A DNA stretch of 64,000 bases from [Erwinia] mediterraneensis (GTDB lineage Bacteria > Pseudomonadota > Gammaproteobacteria > Enterobacterales > Enterobacteriaceae), in assembly GCF_900604315.1 (NCBI RefSeq), contig NZ_LR026978.1, positions 1,963,615-2,027,614 of the forward strand. Direction: 5' to 3'. The position numbers were made by a program, and so were the translations under genes. The notes under the pieces were generated by a model. That model had not been told where the DNA came from. It searched no databases and was given only the letters and a program-made list of their open reading frames with translations. Shown here piece after piece: positions 43,664 through 52,857 of this stretch. The first letter of the stretch is position 1. Every line of letters starts with the position of its first letter.

Positions 43664-46363
43664 ATGACGACAGATGTAACCGTAAAATCGCTGGCCGCAG
43701 AAATTCAGACCCCGGTTGATCGCCTGGTACAGCAATTTGCTGATGCGGGGATCCGCAAGTCTGAAAACGACTCTGTGACCCAGCATGAGAAAGAAACCTT
43801 ACTGTCTCACCTGAATCGCGAGCATGGTAATGCCGGTTCAGGCAAATTAACGCTGCAGCGTAAAACGCGTAGCACCTTGAATATTCCTGGCACCGGGGGT
43901 AAAAGTAAATCGGTGCAAATCGAAGTCCGCAAAAAACGTACCTATGTGAAAGGTGATGCCGAAGAGCTGCAGGCTCAGGCGGAAGCAGAAGCGCAGGCGC
44001 AGCGTGAAGCGGAAGAAAAGGCGCGTCGCGAGGCCGAAGAGAAAGCCAGACGCGAAGCTGAAGAAAAAGCGCAACGTGAAGCCGATGAAAAAGCCAGGCG
44101 CGAAGCCGCCGACAAGGCGAAGCGTGTAGCAGCGGAAAATGATAAAGTGACCAATCAACAAACCGACGAAATGACCAAGGCTGCGCAGTCCGAGAAAGCC
44201 CGTCGCGAAGCGGAAGCGGCTGAACTGAAGCGTAAAGCGGAAGAAGAAGCGCGTCGCAAGCTGGAAGAAGACGCACGCCGTGTCGCTGAAGAAGCGCGTC
44301 GTCTGGCGGAAGAGAAAGCCGCCGAGTGGGAAAAACCGGTCGAAGAAGATACCAGTGACTATCACGTCACGACCTCGCAGCATGCGCGCCAGGCCGAAGA
44401 TGAAAACGATCGCGAAGTAGAAGGCGGTCGTGGCCGTACCCGTACCGCGAAAGCGGCCCGCCCGGCGAAAAAAGGCAATAAGCACTCTGAAGCGAAAACC
44501 GACCGTGAAGAAGCACGTGCGGCAATTCGTGGCGGCAAGGGCGGCAAACACCGCAAGCCAAGTTCACTGCAGCAGGGCTTTAACAAGCCAGCGCAGGCAG
44601 TGAACCGTGACGTGCAGATTGGTGAAACCATTACCGTTGCCGAGCTGGCAAACAAAATGGCGGTAAAAGGCTCCCAGGTCATCAAAGTGATGATGAAAAT
44701 GGGTGCGATGGCAACCATCAACCAGGTTATCGATCAGGAAACCGCACAGCTGGTGGCTGAAGAGATGGGTCATAAAGTGATCCTGCGCCGCGAAAACGAG
44801 CTGGAAGAATCTGTTATGAGCGACCGTGATACTGGCGGTACCTCAGCCCCGGAATCACGTGCGCCTGTCGTGACCATCATGGGTCACGTTGACCACGGTA
44901 AAACCTCGCTGCTGGACTACATCCGCTCGACCAAAATCGCCTCTGGCGAAGCGGGCGGCATTACCCAGCATATCGGTGCTTACCATGTAGAAACCGAAAA
45001 CGGCATGATCACCTTCCTCGACACCCCGGGCCACGCCGCGTTTACCGCGATGCGTGCGCGTGGTGCGCAGGCGACGGATATCGTTATCCTGGTGGTTGCA
45101 GCGGACGACGGCGTGATGCCACAGACCATCGAAGCGATCCAGCATGCGAAAGCGGCGGGCGTACCGGTAGTGGTAGCGGTGAACAAAATCGATAAGCCAG
45201 AAGCCGATCCGGATCGCGTGAAAAACGAACTGACCCAGTACGGTATTATTCCGGAAGAGTGGGGCGGCGAAAACATGTTCGTTAACGTCTCGGCGAAAGC
45301 GGGTACCGGTATCGACGACTTGCTGCAAATCATCCTGCTGCAGGCGGAAGTGCTGGAACTCACCGCAGTACGTCAGGGCATGGCCAGCGGCGTGGTGATT
45401 GAATCGTTCCTCGACAAAGGTCGTGGTCCGGTTGCTACCGTGCTGGTGCGCGAAGGGACGCTGAACAAAGGCGACATCGTGCTGTGCGGCTTTGAATATG
45501 GCCGTGTGCGTGCGATGCGTGATGAGTTAGGCCATGAAGTGCTGGAAGCGGGTCCGTCTATTCCGGTTGAGATTCTGGGTCTGTCTGGCGTGCCGGCAGC
45601 CGGTGACGAAGCCACCGTGGTTCGTGACGAGAAGAAAGCGCGTGAAGTCGCCCTTTATCGTCAGGGCAAATTCCGCGAAGTTAAACTGGCGCGTCAGCAG
45701 AAATCGAAACTGGAAAACATGTTCGCCAACATGACCGAAGGCGAAGTTTCCGAGCTGAACATCGTGCTGAAAGCGGACGTTCAGGGTTCTGTAGAAGCGA
45801 TCTCCGACTCGCTGCTGAAACTCTCTACCGACGAAGTGAAGGTGAAGATTGTTGGCTCAGGCGTGGGGGGTATCACCGAAACCGATGCGACGCTGGCTGC
45901 AGCCTCCAACGCGATTATCCTCGGCTTCAACGTCCGTGCGGATGCCTCTGCGCGTCGCGTTATCGAAGCAGAAAGCCTGGATCTGCGTTACTACTCTGTC
46001 ATCTATAATCTGATCGACGAAGTGAAAGCCGCGATGAGCGGGATGCTGGCACCGGAGTACAAACAGCAGATTATCGGTCTGGCTGAAGTGCGCGACGTGT
46101 TCAAATCGCCGAAATTTGGCGCCATCGCGGGTTGTATGGTGACCGAAGGTATTGTTAAACGCCACAATCCGATTCGCGTGCTGCGCGACAACGTAGTGAT
46201 TTATGAAGGTGAACTGGAATCGCTGCGTCGCTTTAAGGATGACGTTAACGAAGTGCGTAACGGCATGGAGTGTGGTATCGGCGTGAAGAACTACAACGAC
46301 GTCCGTACCGGCGACATGATCGAAGTGTTTGAAATCATTGAAATCAAACGCACTATCGAGTAA
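43664..46363 (+). CDS. infB: Translation initiation factor IF-2
   Basis: GTPase that recruits fMet-tRNA to the 30S initiation complex. It has 899 residues (890 in E. coli). The N-terminal part has a long charged coiled-coil (about 105-225) made of repeats such as [17 protein letters not shown] runs. The G domain has G1 GHVDHGKT (about 405-412) and G3 DTPGH. Internal starts for the shorter IF2 forms are plausible but not resolvable. rbfA follows after a small hairpin. Confidence 0.97.
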   Translation: MTTDVTVKSLAAEIQTPVDRLVQQFADAGIRKSENDSVTQHEKETLLSHLNREHGNAGSGKLTLQRKTRSTLNIPGTGGKSKSVQIEVRKKRTYVKGDAEELQAQAEAEAQAQREAEEKARREAEEKARREAEEKAQREADEKARREAADKAKRVAAENDKVTNQQTDEMTKAAQSEKARREAEAAELKRKAEEEARRKLEEDARRVAEEARRLAEEKAAEWEKPVEEDTSDYHVTTSQHARQAEDENDREVEGGRGRTRTAKAARPAKKGNKHSEAKTDREEARAAIRGGKGGKHRKPSSLQQGFNKPAQAVNRDVQIGETITVAELANKMAVKGSQVIKVMMKMGAMATINQVIDQETAQLVAEEMGHKVILRRENELEESVMSDRDTGGTSAPESRAPVVTIMGHVDHGKTSLLDYIRSTKIASGEAGGITQHIGAYHVETENGMITFLDTPGHAAFTAMRARGAQATDIVILVVAADDGVMPQTIEAIQHAKAAGVPVVVAVNKIDKPEADPDRVKNELTQYGIIPEEWGGENMFVNVSAKAGTGIDDLLQIILLQAEVLELTAVRQGMASGVVIESFLDKGRGPVATVLVREGTLNKGDIVLCGFEYGRVRAMRDELGHEVLEAGPSIPVEILGLSGVPAAGDEATVVRDEKKAREVALYRQGKFREVKLARQQKSKLENMFANMTEGEVSELNIVLKADVQGSVEAISDSLLKLSTDEVKVKIVGSGVGGITETDATLAAASNAIILGFNVRADASARRVIEAESLDLRYYSVIYNLIDEVKAAMSGMLAPEYKQQIIGLAEVRDVFKSPKFGAIAGCMVTEGIVKRHNPIRVLRDNVVIYEGELESLRRFKDDVNEVRNGMECGIGVKNYNDVRTGDMIEVFEIIEIKRTIE

Positions 46364-46387
46364 TCGTCATCGCATGTGATGCAATTT

Positions 46388-46406
46388 GGGAGGCCGCTGG
46401 CCTCCC
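46388..46406 (+). other. Hairpin between infB and rbfA
   Basis: GGGAGGCC and GGCCTCCC form a perfect 8-bp stem around GCT. No clear T run follows, so it is likely a processing or attenuating hairpin in the polycistronic message, not a full terminator. Confidence 0.6.
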
Positions 46407-46428
46407 GAATTATTTTGGAGATATGAAT

Positions 46429-46836
46429 ATGGCGAAAGAATTTGGCCGCCCGCAGCGCGTAGCGCAGGAATTGCAGAAAGAGATCGCTATCATCCTGCAA
46501 CGTGAGATTAAAGACCCACGTCTGGGGATGATGGTCACCGTTTCCGGTGTAGAAGTGTCGCGCGATCTTGCCTATGCCAAAGTGTTTGTGACCTTCCTCA
46601 ACGATAAAGACGAAGAGGCGGTAAAAAACGGCTTAAAAGCGCTGAAAGAAGCCTCTGGCTATATCCGCACTTTGCTCGGCAAGGCGATGCGTTTGCGTAT
46701 CGTGCCGGAACTGACCTTCTTCTACGACAATTCCCTGATTGAAGGGATGCGTATGTCTAACCTCGTCTCCAGCGTGGTCAAAAATGATGCTGAGCGCCGG
46801 GGACCGGAAGCTGCGGACGAAGACAAGGAGGATTGA
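46429..46836 (+). CDS. rbfA: 30S ribosome-binding factor A
   Basis: Binds the 17S pre-rRNA 5' helix and helps 30S maturation and cold adaptation. The start at 46429 gives 135 residues (133 in E. coli), with GGAG 8 bases upstream. The ATG at 46423 has only two bases of spacing. The KH-like core [19 protein letters not shown] matches. Its last base overlaps the truB start region. Confidence 0.96.
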   Translation: MAKEFGRPQRVAQELQKEIAIILQREIKDPRLGMMVTVSGVEVSRDLAYAKVFVTFLNDKDEEAVKNGLKALKEASGYIRTLLGKAMRLRIVPELTFFYDNSLIEGMRMSNLVSSVVKNDAERRGPEAADEDKED

Positions 46837-47777
46837 TGAGCCGTCCTCGTCGTCGTGGTCGTGATGTACATGGCGTGCTGCTGCTGGATAAACCGCAGGG
46901 CGCTTCTTCCAATGACGTCCTGCAAAAAGTTAAACGCCTGTATAACGCGAACAAAGCGGGACATACGGGCGCGCTCGATCCGCTGGCAACCGGTATGCTG
47001 CCTGTTTGTCTTGGCGAAGCGACCAAGTTTTCCCGCTACCTGCTGGATTCCGATAAGCGCTATCGCGTGATTGCACGTCTGGGACAGCGTACCGATACTT
47101 CGGATGCCGATGGCAGCGTGGTGCAGGAGCGCCCGCTGACGTTCACTCAGGCGGATCTGGATCGCGCGCTGGAGAGCTTTCGTGGCGATACGCTGCAGGT
47201 ACCCTCCATGTTTTCAGCGTTAAAGCATCAGGGACGTCCGCTTTACGAATATGCGCGTCAGGGGATTGAGGTGCCGCGTGAGGCGCGCCCCATCACCGTT
47301 TATGAGTTGCAGTTCATCCGCTGGCAGGATAACGAGCTGGAGCTGGAAATTCACTGCTCCAAAGGTACTTATATCCGTACCATTATTGATGACCTGGGTG
47401 AAAAGCTCGGCTGTGGCGCCCATGTCATTATGCTGCGTCGTTTACAGGTGGCGCGTTATCCGACTGGAAAGATGGTGACGCTGGAGCAGCTGAACACGCT
47501 GCTGCAGAACGAGCCTGACGAGGAAGCGGCGCGTCAGCAGCTCGACGCGCTGCTGCTGCCGATGGACAGCCCGGCCTCGGCCTTTCCTGAAGTGAACCTG
47601 TTGCCGGTAGTTGCGGTCTACTTTAAGCAGGGTCAGCCGGTGCAGGCCGCCGGAGTACCGTCGGAAGGTCTGGTACGGGTTACCGAAGGCGATGAACGTA
47701 AGTTCATCGGCATGGCTGAAATCGATGCCGACGGTCGCGTCGCGCCGCGTCGTCTGGTGGTTGAGTATCCTGTCTGA
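46836..47777 (+). CDS. truB: tRNA pseudouridine-55 synthase TruB
   Basis: Makes pseudouridine 55 in the T-loop of all tRNAs. It has 313 residues (314 in E. coli). The catalytic Asp48 is in [12 protein letters not shown], and a C-terminal PUA domain (about 250-313) follows. ATG 46836 is used; its A is the last base of the rbfA stop, a sign of coupling. The long tandem-repeat array starts 45 bp after its stop. Confidence 0.97.
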   Translation: MSRPRRRGRDVHGVLLLDKPQGASSNDVLQKVKRLYNANKAGHTGALDPLATGMLPVCLGEATKFSRYLLDSDKRYRVIARLGQRTDTSDADGSVVQERPLTFTQADLDRALESFRGDTLQVPSMFSALKHQGRPLYEYARQGIEVPREARPITVYELQFIRWQDNELELEIHCSKGTYIRTIIDDLGEKLGCGAHVIMLRRLQVARYPTGKMVTLEQLNTLLQNEPDEEAARQQLDALLLPMDSPASAFPEVNLLPVVAVYFKQGQPVQAAGVPSEGLVRVTEGDERKFIGMAEIDADGRVAPRRLVVEYPV

Positions 47778-47822
47778 TTCCCCGTAACGTTCTGCGTTGC
47801 CCGCGCTGCTGGTGTGTATTTC

Positions 47823-48844
47823 TGAGCCGCCAACGCCGCTGGCGCGTGAAAGATGGCGAGTCCTCTAAAGCTTTCGCGTGTCCGGCAAGGCGGCAAGCAG
47901 GTGAATTCCCGGGAGCGTAGATTAACTACGTGACCGGGGTGAACCTGAGCAGCCAACGCCGCTGGCGCGTGAAGGATGACGAGTCCTCTAAAGCTTTCGC
48001 GTGTCCGGCAAGGCGGCAAGCCGATAAATCCCCGGGAGTGTAGATTAACTACATGACCGGGGTGAACCTGAGCAGCCAACGCCGCTGGCGCGTGAAGGAT
48101 GACGAGTCCTCTAAAGCTTTCGCGTGTCCGGCAAGGCGGCAAGCAGGTGAATCCCCGGGAGCGTAGATTAACTACGTGACCGGGGTGAACCTGAGCCGCC
48201 AACGCCGCTGGCGCGTGAAGGATGACGAGTCCTCTAAAGCTTTCACGTGTCCGGCAAGGCGGCAAGCCGATAAATCCCCGGGAGTGTAGATTAACTACAT
48301 GACCGGGGTGAACCTGAGCAGCCAACGCCGCTGGCGCGTGAAGGATGACGAGTCCTCTAAAGCTTTCGCGTGTCCGGCAAGGCGGCAAGCAGGTGAATCC
48401 CCGGGAGTGTAGATTAACTACATGACCGGGGTGAACCTGAGCAGCCAACGCCGCTGGCGCGTGAAGGATGACGAGTCCTCTAAAGCTTTCGCGTGTCCGG
48501 CAAGGCGGCAAGCAGGTGAATCCCCGGGAGTGTAGATTAACTACATGACCGGGGTGAACCTGAGCAGCCAACGCCGCTGGCGCGTGAAGGATGACGAGTC
48601 CTCTAAAGCTTTCGCGTGTCCGGCAAGGCGGCAAGCAGGTGAATCCCCGGGAGTGTAGATTAACTACATGACCGGGGTGAACCTGAGCAGCCAACGCCGC
48701 TGGCGCGTGAAGGATGACGAGTCCTCTAAAGCTTTCGCGTGTCCGGCAAGGCGGCAAGCAGGTGAATCCCCGGGAGCGTAGATTAACTACGTGACCGGGG
48801 TGAACCTGAGCAGCCAACGCCGCTGGCGCGTGAAAGATGACGAG
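47823..48844 (+). repeat. Tandem array of eight 123-bp units plus a 38-bp partial ninth
   Basis: Units begin with TGAGC at 47823, 47946, 48069, 48192, 48315, 48438, 48561, 48684 and (partial) 48807, each exactly 123 bp apart. Units starting at 48315, 48438 and 48561 look identical to each other; the outer units differ at a few bases (for example CAGGTGAAT or CCGATAAAT after GGCGGCAAG). Every unit contains a hairpin CCCCGG-GAG-(C/T)GTAG-ATTAA-CTAC(G/A)-TGA-CCGGGG and a second stem joining GCGTGAAAG or GCGTGAAGG to CTTTCGCGT (CTTTCACGT in unit 4). It fills the truB-rpsO gap. No plus-strand ORF crosses it. From memory, related hairpin-bearing sequences are scattered between genes in other Enterobacterales; no search was done. 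Function unknown. Confidence 0.95.
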
Positions 48845-48855
48845 GACGACGAGGA

Positions 48856-48884
48856 TTGCGTTGCCTACGGGTGAAGAGTAGAAT
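48856..48884 (+). promoter_or_regulatory. rpsO promoter
   Basis: TTGCGT (-35, 48856-48861) and TAGAAT (-10, 48879-48884) are 17 bp apart and lie 72 bp before the rpsO ATG. It begins only 12 bp after the repeat array ends. Confidence 0.8.
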
Positions 48885-48889
48885 AGCGC

Positions 48890-48955
48890 GGCTTTAAAGC
48901 GGGTTGCTGAATTAGAGATCGGCACCCTTACATTCATTTATTACTGGAGTTTAAT
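48890..48955 (+). promoter_or_regulatory. rpsO leader, likely S15 autoregulatory region
   Basis: The leader has the conserved blocks CTTTAAAGC, GTTGCTGAATTAGAGATCGG and SD GGAGTTT seen in the E. coli rpsO operator, which S15 binds as a pseudoknot to stall its own initiation. I infer conservation from sequence blocks; the fold was not computed. Confidence 0.65.
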
Positions 48956-49225
48956 ATGTCTCTAAGCGTAGAAGCTAAAGCAGAGATCGTTGCCAAATAC
49001 GGTCGTGGTGCTAACGACAGCGGTTCAACTGAAGTTCAGGTTGCTCTGCTGACTGCTCAGATCAATCACCTGCAGGGTCACTTTTCTGAGCACAAAAAAG
49101 ATCACCACAGCCGTCGCGGTCTGCTGCGCATGGTCTCCCAGCGTCGTAAGCTGCTGGACTACCTGAAGCGTAAAGACGTTGCACGTTACACCAGCCTGAT
49201 CGAGAGCCTGGGTCTGCGTCGCTAA
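48956..49225 (+). CDS. rpsO: 30S ribosomal protein S15
   Basis: Primary 16S rRNA-binding protein of the central domain and repressor of its own mRNA. The 89 residues match E. coli, starting [17 protein letters not shown] and ending [14 protein letters not shown] lies upstream. It is separated from truB by the repeat array and from pnp by a terminator and a structured leader. Confidence 0.98.
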   Translation: MSLSVEAKAEIVAKYGRGANDSGSTEVQVALLTAQINHLQGHFSEHKKDHHSRRGLLRMVSQRRKLLDYLKRKDVARYTSLIESLGLRR

Positions 49226-49307
49226 GTCTGAAGAATCTGATCAAGGGCGTAGTTGACGCAATATGCAAAAAAACGCCTCTGGCGATCAGATTTGTGCGAG
49301 TTTCGCG

Positions 49308-49335
49308 AAAAGGGGGCCTTTATGGCCCCTTTTTT
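49308..49335 (+). terminator. Terminator between rpsO and pnp
   Basis: AAAGGGGGCC and GGCCCCTTTTTT form the stem around TTTAT with a T run. It ends most rpsO transcripts, with some read-through into pnp expected. Confidence 0.85.
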
Positions 49336-49385
49336 CAGGCAATGCGCAGCAATCCGGTCCAAACTCATGTATTGTTGCTAAGAGT

Positions 49386-49480
49386 GATCTTCGCTTGCAG
49401 AGGTTCGCGCGGCTAATGAGAGGCTTTACCGCAGGGGCGGTTAAGGGTTGTCATTAGTCGCGAGGATGCAACTGAAGATC
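49386..49480 (+). promoter_or_regulatory. pnp leader with long RNase III-type stem
   Basis: In the 306-bp rpsO-pnp gap, GATCTTC (49386-49392) pairs with GAAGATC (49474-49480), TTGCA with TGCAA, and a 12-bp inner helix joins CGCGGCTAATGA (49408-49419) to TCATTAGTCGCG (49451-49462), with one G-T pair. In E. coli the equivalent stem is cut by RNase III to start PNPase autocontrol. Confidence 0.75.
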
Positions 49481-49532
49481 GGTAATCCATAGCAGGCGCA
49501 AAATGGCCTGCCAGAAGTTAAGGACTTTAATT

Positions 49533-51668
49533 TTGCTGAACCCGATCGTACGTAAATTCCAATATGGTCAACATACCGTCACGCTGGAAACCGGCATGAT
49601 GGCACGCCAGGCCACTGCAGCTGTTATGGTCAGCATGGATGACACCGCAGTATTTGTTACCGTTGTTGGCCAGAAAAAAGCGAAAGCTGGTCAGGACTTC
49701 TTCCCGCTGACCGTTAACTATCAGGAGCGTACCTACGCTGCTGGCCGTATCCCGGGCAGCTTCTTCCGTCGCGAAGGTCGTCCGAGCGAAGGCGAAACCC
49801 TGATTGCGCGTCTGATCGACCGCCCGGTGCGTCCGCTGTTCCCGGAAGGTTTTGTTAACGAAGTGCAGGTTATCGCTACTGTGGTTTCCGTTAACCCGCA
49901 GGTTAACCCGGACATCGTCGCGATGATCGGTGCTTCTGCTGCCCTGTCGCTCTCCGGTATTCCGTTTAACGGCCCGATCGGTGCGGCACGCGTTGGTTAT
50001 ATCAACGATCAGTATGTGCTGAACCCGACCGCAGACGAAATCAAAACTTCACGTCTGGATCTGGTGGTAGCGGGTACGCAGAATGCGGTACTGATGGTGG
50101 AATCTGAAGCGGATATCCTGACTGAAGATCAGATGTTGGGCGCCGTGGTGTTCGGTCACGAGCAGCAGCAGGTGGTGATTGAAAACATCAATGCGCTGGT
50201 TGCTGAAGCGGGCAAACCGCGTTGGGACTGGCAGCCAGAAGCGGCAAACGATGCGCTGATTGCACGCGTATCTGCGCTGGCTGAAGCGCGCATCAGCGAC
50301 GCTTACCGCATCACAGACAAGCAAGAGCGTTACACCCAGGTTGGCGTCATTAAAGACGAAACCATCGCTGCCCTGCTGGCGGAAGATGAAACCCTGGATG
50401 AAGCGGAAATTGGCGACATCGTACACAGCCTGGAAAAGAAAGTGGTACGTACCCGTATCCTGAACGGCGAGCCGCGTATCGATGGTCGTGAAAAAGATAT
50501 GATCCGTGGTCTGGATGTGCGTACTGGCGTGCTGCCGCGTACTCACGGTTCAGCGCTGTTTACCCGTGGTGAAACGCAGGCGCTGGTTACCGCTACGCTG
50601 GGCACCGCGCGTGACGCGCAGAGTCTGGACGAGCTGATGGGCGAACGTACTGACAACTTCCTGTTCCACTACAACTTCCCTCCGTACTCCGTGGGTGAAA
50701 CCGGTATGGTCGGTTCGCCGAAGCGCCGTGAAATCGGTCATGGTCGTCTGGCGAAACGTGGCGTGCTGGCAGTAATGCCGAGAGGCGACGAATTCCCTTA
50801 CACCGTACGTGTGGTATCGGAAATCACCGAATCCAACGGTTCCTCGTCAATGGCGTCCGTATGTGGTGCTTCACTGGCGCTGATGGATGCGGGTGTGCCG
50901 ATCAAAGCTGCCGTTGCCGGTATCGCGATGGGTCTGGTGAAAGAAGACGAGAAGTTTGTAGTACTGTCTGACATCCTGGGCGACGAAGATCACCTCGGCG
51001 ATATGGATTTCAAAGTGGCGGGTAGTCGTGATGGCGTAACCGCGCTGCAGATGGATATCAAAATCGAAGGTATCACGCGTGAAATCATGCAGGTTGCGCT
51101 GAATCAGGCGAAAGGTGCCCGTCTGCACATCCTGGGCGTGATGGAGCAAGCGATCAGTACGCCGCGTGGCGAAATTTCTGAGTTCGCGCCGCGCATCTAT
51201 ACCATTAAAATCAACGCCGATAAGATCAAAGACGTGATCGGTAAAGGCGGCTCGGTTATCCGTGCGCTGACCGAAGAGACCGGCACAACGATCGAAATCG
51301 AAGATGATGGCACCGTGAAAATCGCGGCGACTGATGGTCTGAAAGCGAAAGAAGCGATTCGTCGTATCGAAGAGATCACCGCTGAAATCGAAGTGGGACG
51401 TATTTACAACGGTAAAGTGACCCGCATCGTTGATTTCGGTGCCTTTGTTGCGATTGGCGGCGGTAAAGAAGGTCTGGTGCATATTTCTCAAATCGCTGAC
51501 AAGCGTGTAGAGAAAGTCACTGACTATCTGCAGATGGGCCAGGAAGTACCGGTTAAGGTGATGGAAGTTGACCGTCAGGGCCGTGTACGTCTTAGCATCA
51601 AAGAAGCAACAGAGCAGAAACCGCAGGCAGAAGAAACTGCTGCAGTGACTGCACCTGACGCCGAGTAA
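49533..51668 (+). CDS. pnp: Polyribonucleotide nucleotidyltransferase (PNPase)
   Basis: Phosphorolytic 3'-5' exoribonuclease, part of the degradosome. The TTG at 49533 is chosen, as in E. coli, giving 711 residues with AAGGA upstream. It has two RNase PH domains (about 10-210 and 330-540), a KH domain with IGKGGSVIR (about 565) and a C-terminal S1 domain from about 620 ([19 protein letters not shown]). Upstream in-frame ATG 49503 lies in the leader and is unlikely. Confidence 0.97.
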   Translation: MLNPIVRKFQYGQHTVTLETGMMARQATAAVMVSMDDTAVFVTVVGQKKAKAGQDFFPLTVNYQERTYAAGRIPGSFFRREGRPSEGETLIARLIDRPVRPLFPEGFVNEVQVIATVVSVNPQVNPDIVAMIGASAALSLSGIPFNGPIGAARVGYINDQYVLNPTADEIKTSRLDLVVAGTQNAVLMVESEADILTEDQMLGAVVFGHEQQQVVIENINALVAEAGKPRWDWQPEAANDALIARVSALAEARISDAYRITDKQERYTQVGVIKDETIAALLAEDETLDEAEIGDIVHSLEKKVVRTRILNGEPRIDGREKDMIRGLDVRTGVLPRTHGSALFTRGETQALVTATLGTARDAQSLDELMGERTDNFLFHYNFPPYSVGETGMVGSPKRREIGHGRLAKRGVLAVMPRGDEFPYTVRVVSEITESNGSSSMASVCGASLALMDAGVPIKAAVAGIAMGLVKEDEKFVVLSDILGDEDHLGDMDFKVAGSRDGVTALQMDIKIEGITREIMQVALNQAKGARLHILGVMEQAISTPRGEISEFAPRIYTIKINADKIKDVIGKGGSVIRALTEETGTTIEIEDDGTVKIAATDGLKAKEAIRRIEEITAEIEVGRIYNGKVTRIVDFGAFVAIGGGKEGLVHISQIADKRVEKVTDYLQMGQEVPVKVMEVDRQGRVRLSIKEATEQKPQAEETAAVTAPDAE

Positions 51669-51679
51669 ACAGCTGATTG

Positions 51680-51707
51680 GCCTCTCCCTGCCTGACGGGG
51701 AGAGGCG
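51680..51707 (+). terminator. Hairpin terminator after pnp
   Basis: GCCTCTCCC pairs with GGGGAGAGGC around TGCCTGAC; only GTTT follows, so termination may be partial. It lies 11 bp after the pnp stop. Confidence 0.65.
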
Positions 51708-51794
51708 TTTGTGTCATCGCGAGGGCAGGAATCCTTGTGCACAGCAGGCGGATGAGAGGATGTTCATCCCAATGTTTGTATTCGGGAGTGGGAA

Positions 51795-52679
51795 ATGAAG
51801 CCTTTTTTGCGCTGGTGTTTTGTTGCAACAGCTTTGACGCTGGCAGGATGCAGCAACTCCAATTGGCGTAAGAACGAAGTTCTGGCAGTACCTTTGCAGC
51901 CCACACTGCAGCAGGAAGTGATTCTGGCGCGCATGGAACAAATACTTGCCAGTCACGCCCTGACCGATGATGAACGCGCACAGCTATTATATGAGCGCGG
52001 AGTGTTGTATGATAGTCTTGGTCTGAGAGCACTGGCGCGAAATGATTTTTCACAAGCGCTCTCTGTCAGACCCGATATGCCAGAGGTATTTAACTATCTT
52101 GGTATATACTTAACGCAGGCGGGCAATTTTGATGCCGCCTATGAAGCGTTTGATTCTGTACTTGAGCTTGATCCAACTTACAACTATGCGCATTTAAACC
52201 GTGGTATCGCCCTCTATTACGGCGGTCGATACAAGTTAGCGCAAGATGATCTGCTGGCGTTTTATCAAGACGATCCTAACGATCCTTTCCGTAGCCTGTG
52301 GCTCTATATCGCTGAACGCGAGATGGATGCCGATAAGGCAGAAGTGGCGCTGAAACAGCGTTATGACAAGGCGGTGAGAGATCAATGGGGATGGAATATT
52401 GTCGAGTTCTACCTGGGCGACATCAGCGAAAAAACGTTGATGGAACGTCTCAAGGCGGAAACAACGGATAACACCTCGCTCGCTGAACATCTCAGTGAAA
52501 CCAACTTCTATTTAGGTAAGTACTACCTAAGTCTGGGGGAGAAGGACGACGCGAAAGCGTTGTTCAAACTGGCGGTGGCCAACAATGTAAACAACTTTGT
52601 TGAACACCGATACGCATTGTTGGAACTGGCGCAACTCGGCCAGGCACAAGACGATTTATCAGAATCCGACCAGCAATAG
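51795..52679 (+). CDS. nlpI: Outer-membrane TPR lipoprotein NlpI
   Basis: Lipoprotein adaptor for Prc/Tsp that controls the peptidoglycan hydrolase MepS and scaffolds cell-wall enzymes. It has 294 residues as in E. coli. The signal peptide ends at lipobox LAGC (Cys19). TPR-like helices fill about residues 60-260 ([20 protein letters not shown]). It lies between pnp and deaD as expected. Confidence 0.96.
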   Translation: MKPFLRWCFVATALTLAGCSNSNWRKNEVLAVPLQPTLQQEVILARMEQILASHALTDDERAQLLYERGVLYDSLGLRALARNDFSQALSVRPDMPEVFNYLGIYLTQAGNFDAAYEAFDSVLELDPTYNYAHLNRGIALYYGGRYKLAQDDLLAFYQDDPNDPFRSLWLYIAEREMDADKAEVALKQRYDKAVRDQWGWNIVEFYLGDISEKTLMERLKAETTDNTSLAEHLSETNFYLGKYYLSLGEKDDAKALFKLAVANNVNNFVEHRYALLELAQLGQAQDDLSESDQQ

Positions 52680-52784
52680 CTGACGAACTTTTATTGCCCA
52701 AAGTACCGGTCAAGTCATCATCTTCCGGGATGAGGGCCTTTCTGTTCGTCGAAACTTCTAATTTGAGCCGGTTCACACTTTTCG

Positions 52785-52841
52785 ATGAAAATGATTGAAG
52801 ATTTTCATGTCGAGTTATGTAGACTGGCCGCCGCAATCTAA
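52785..52841 (+). CDS. yrbN: YrbN-like leader peptide upstream of deaD
   Basis: An 18-codon ORF reading [18 protein letters not shown] ends 16 bp before the deaD ATG. It shares the FHxELCRLAA core that I recall from the E. coli YrbN peptide in the same place. No SD is strong. It may couple translation of deaD to its long cold-responsive leader; that role is inference. Confidence 0.7.
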   Translation: MKMIEDFHVELCRLAAAI

Positions 52842-52857
52842 GAGGCACGTGTACTAC

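Noticed and set aside
47823-48844. CRISPR array
   Set aside because: Units are 123 bp with no short repeat-unique spacer alternation; the whole unit is repeated and no cas genes are in the window.
47633-48937. Long minus-strand ORF encoding a 41-residue repeat protein
   Set aside because: It exists because the 123-bp repeat is divisible by three. It runs antisense into truB, starts in the rpsO leader, has no recognisable domain and no convincing SD. Kept as a low-interest finding, not as a gene.
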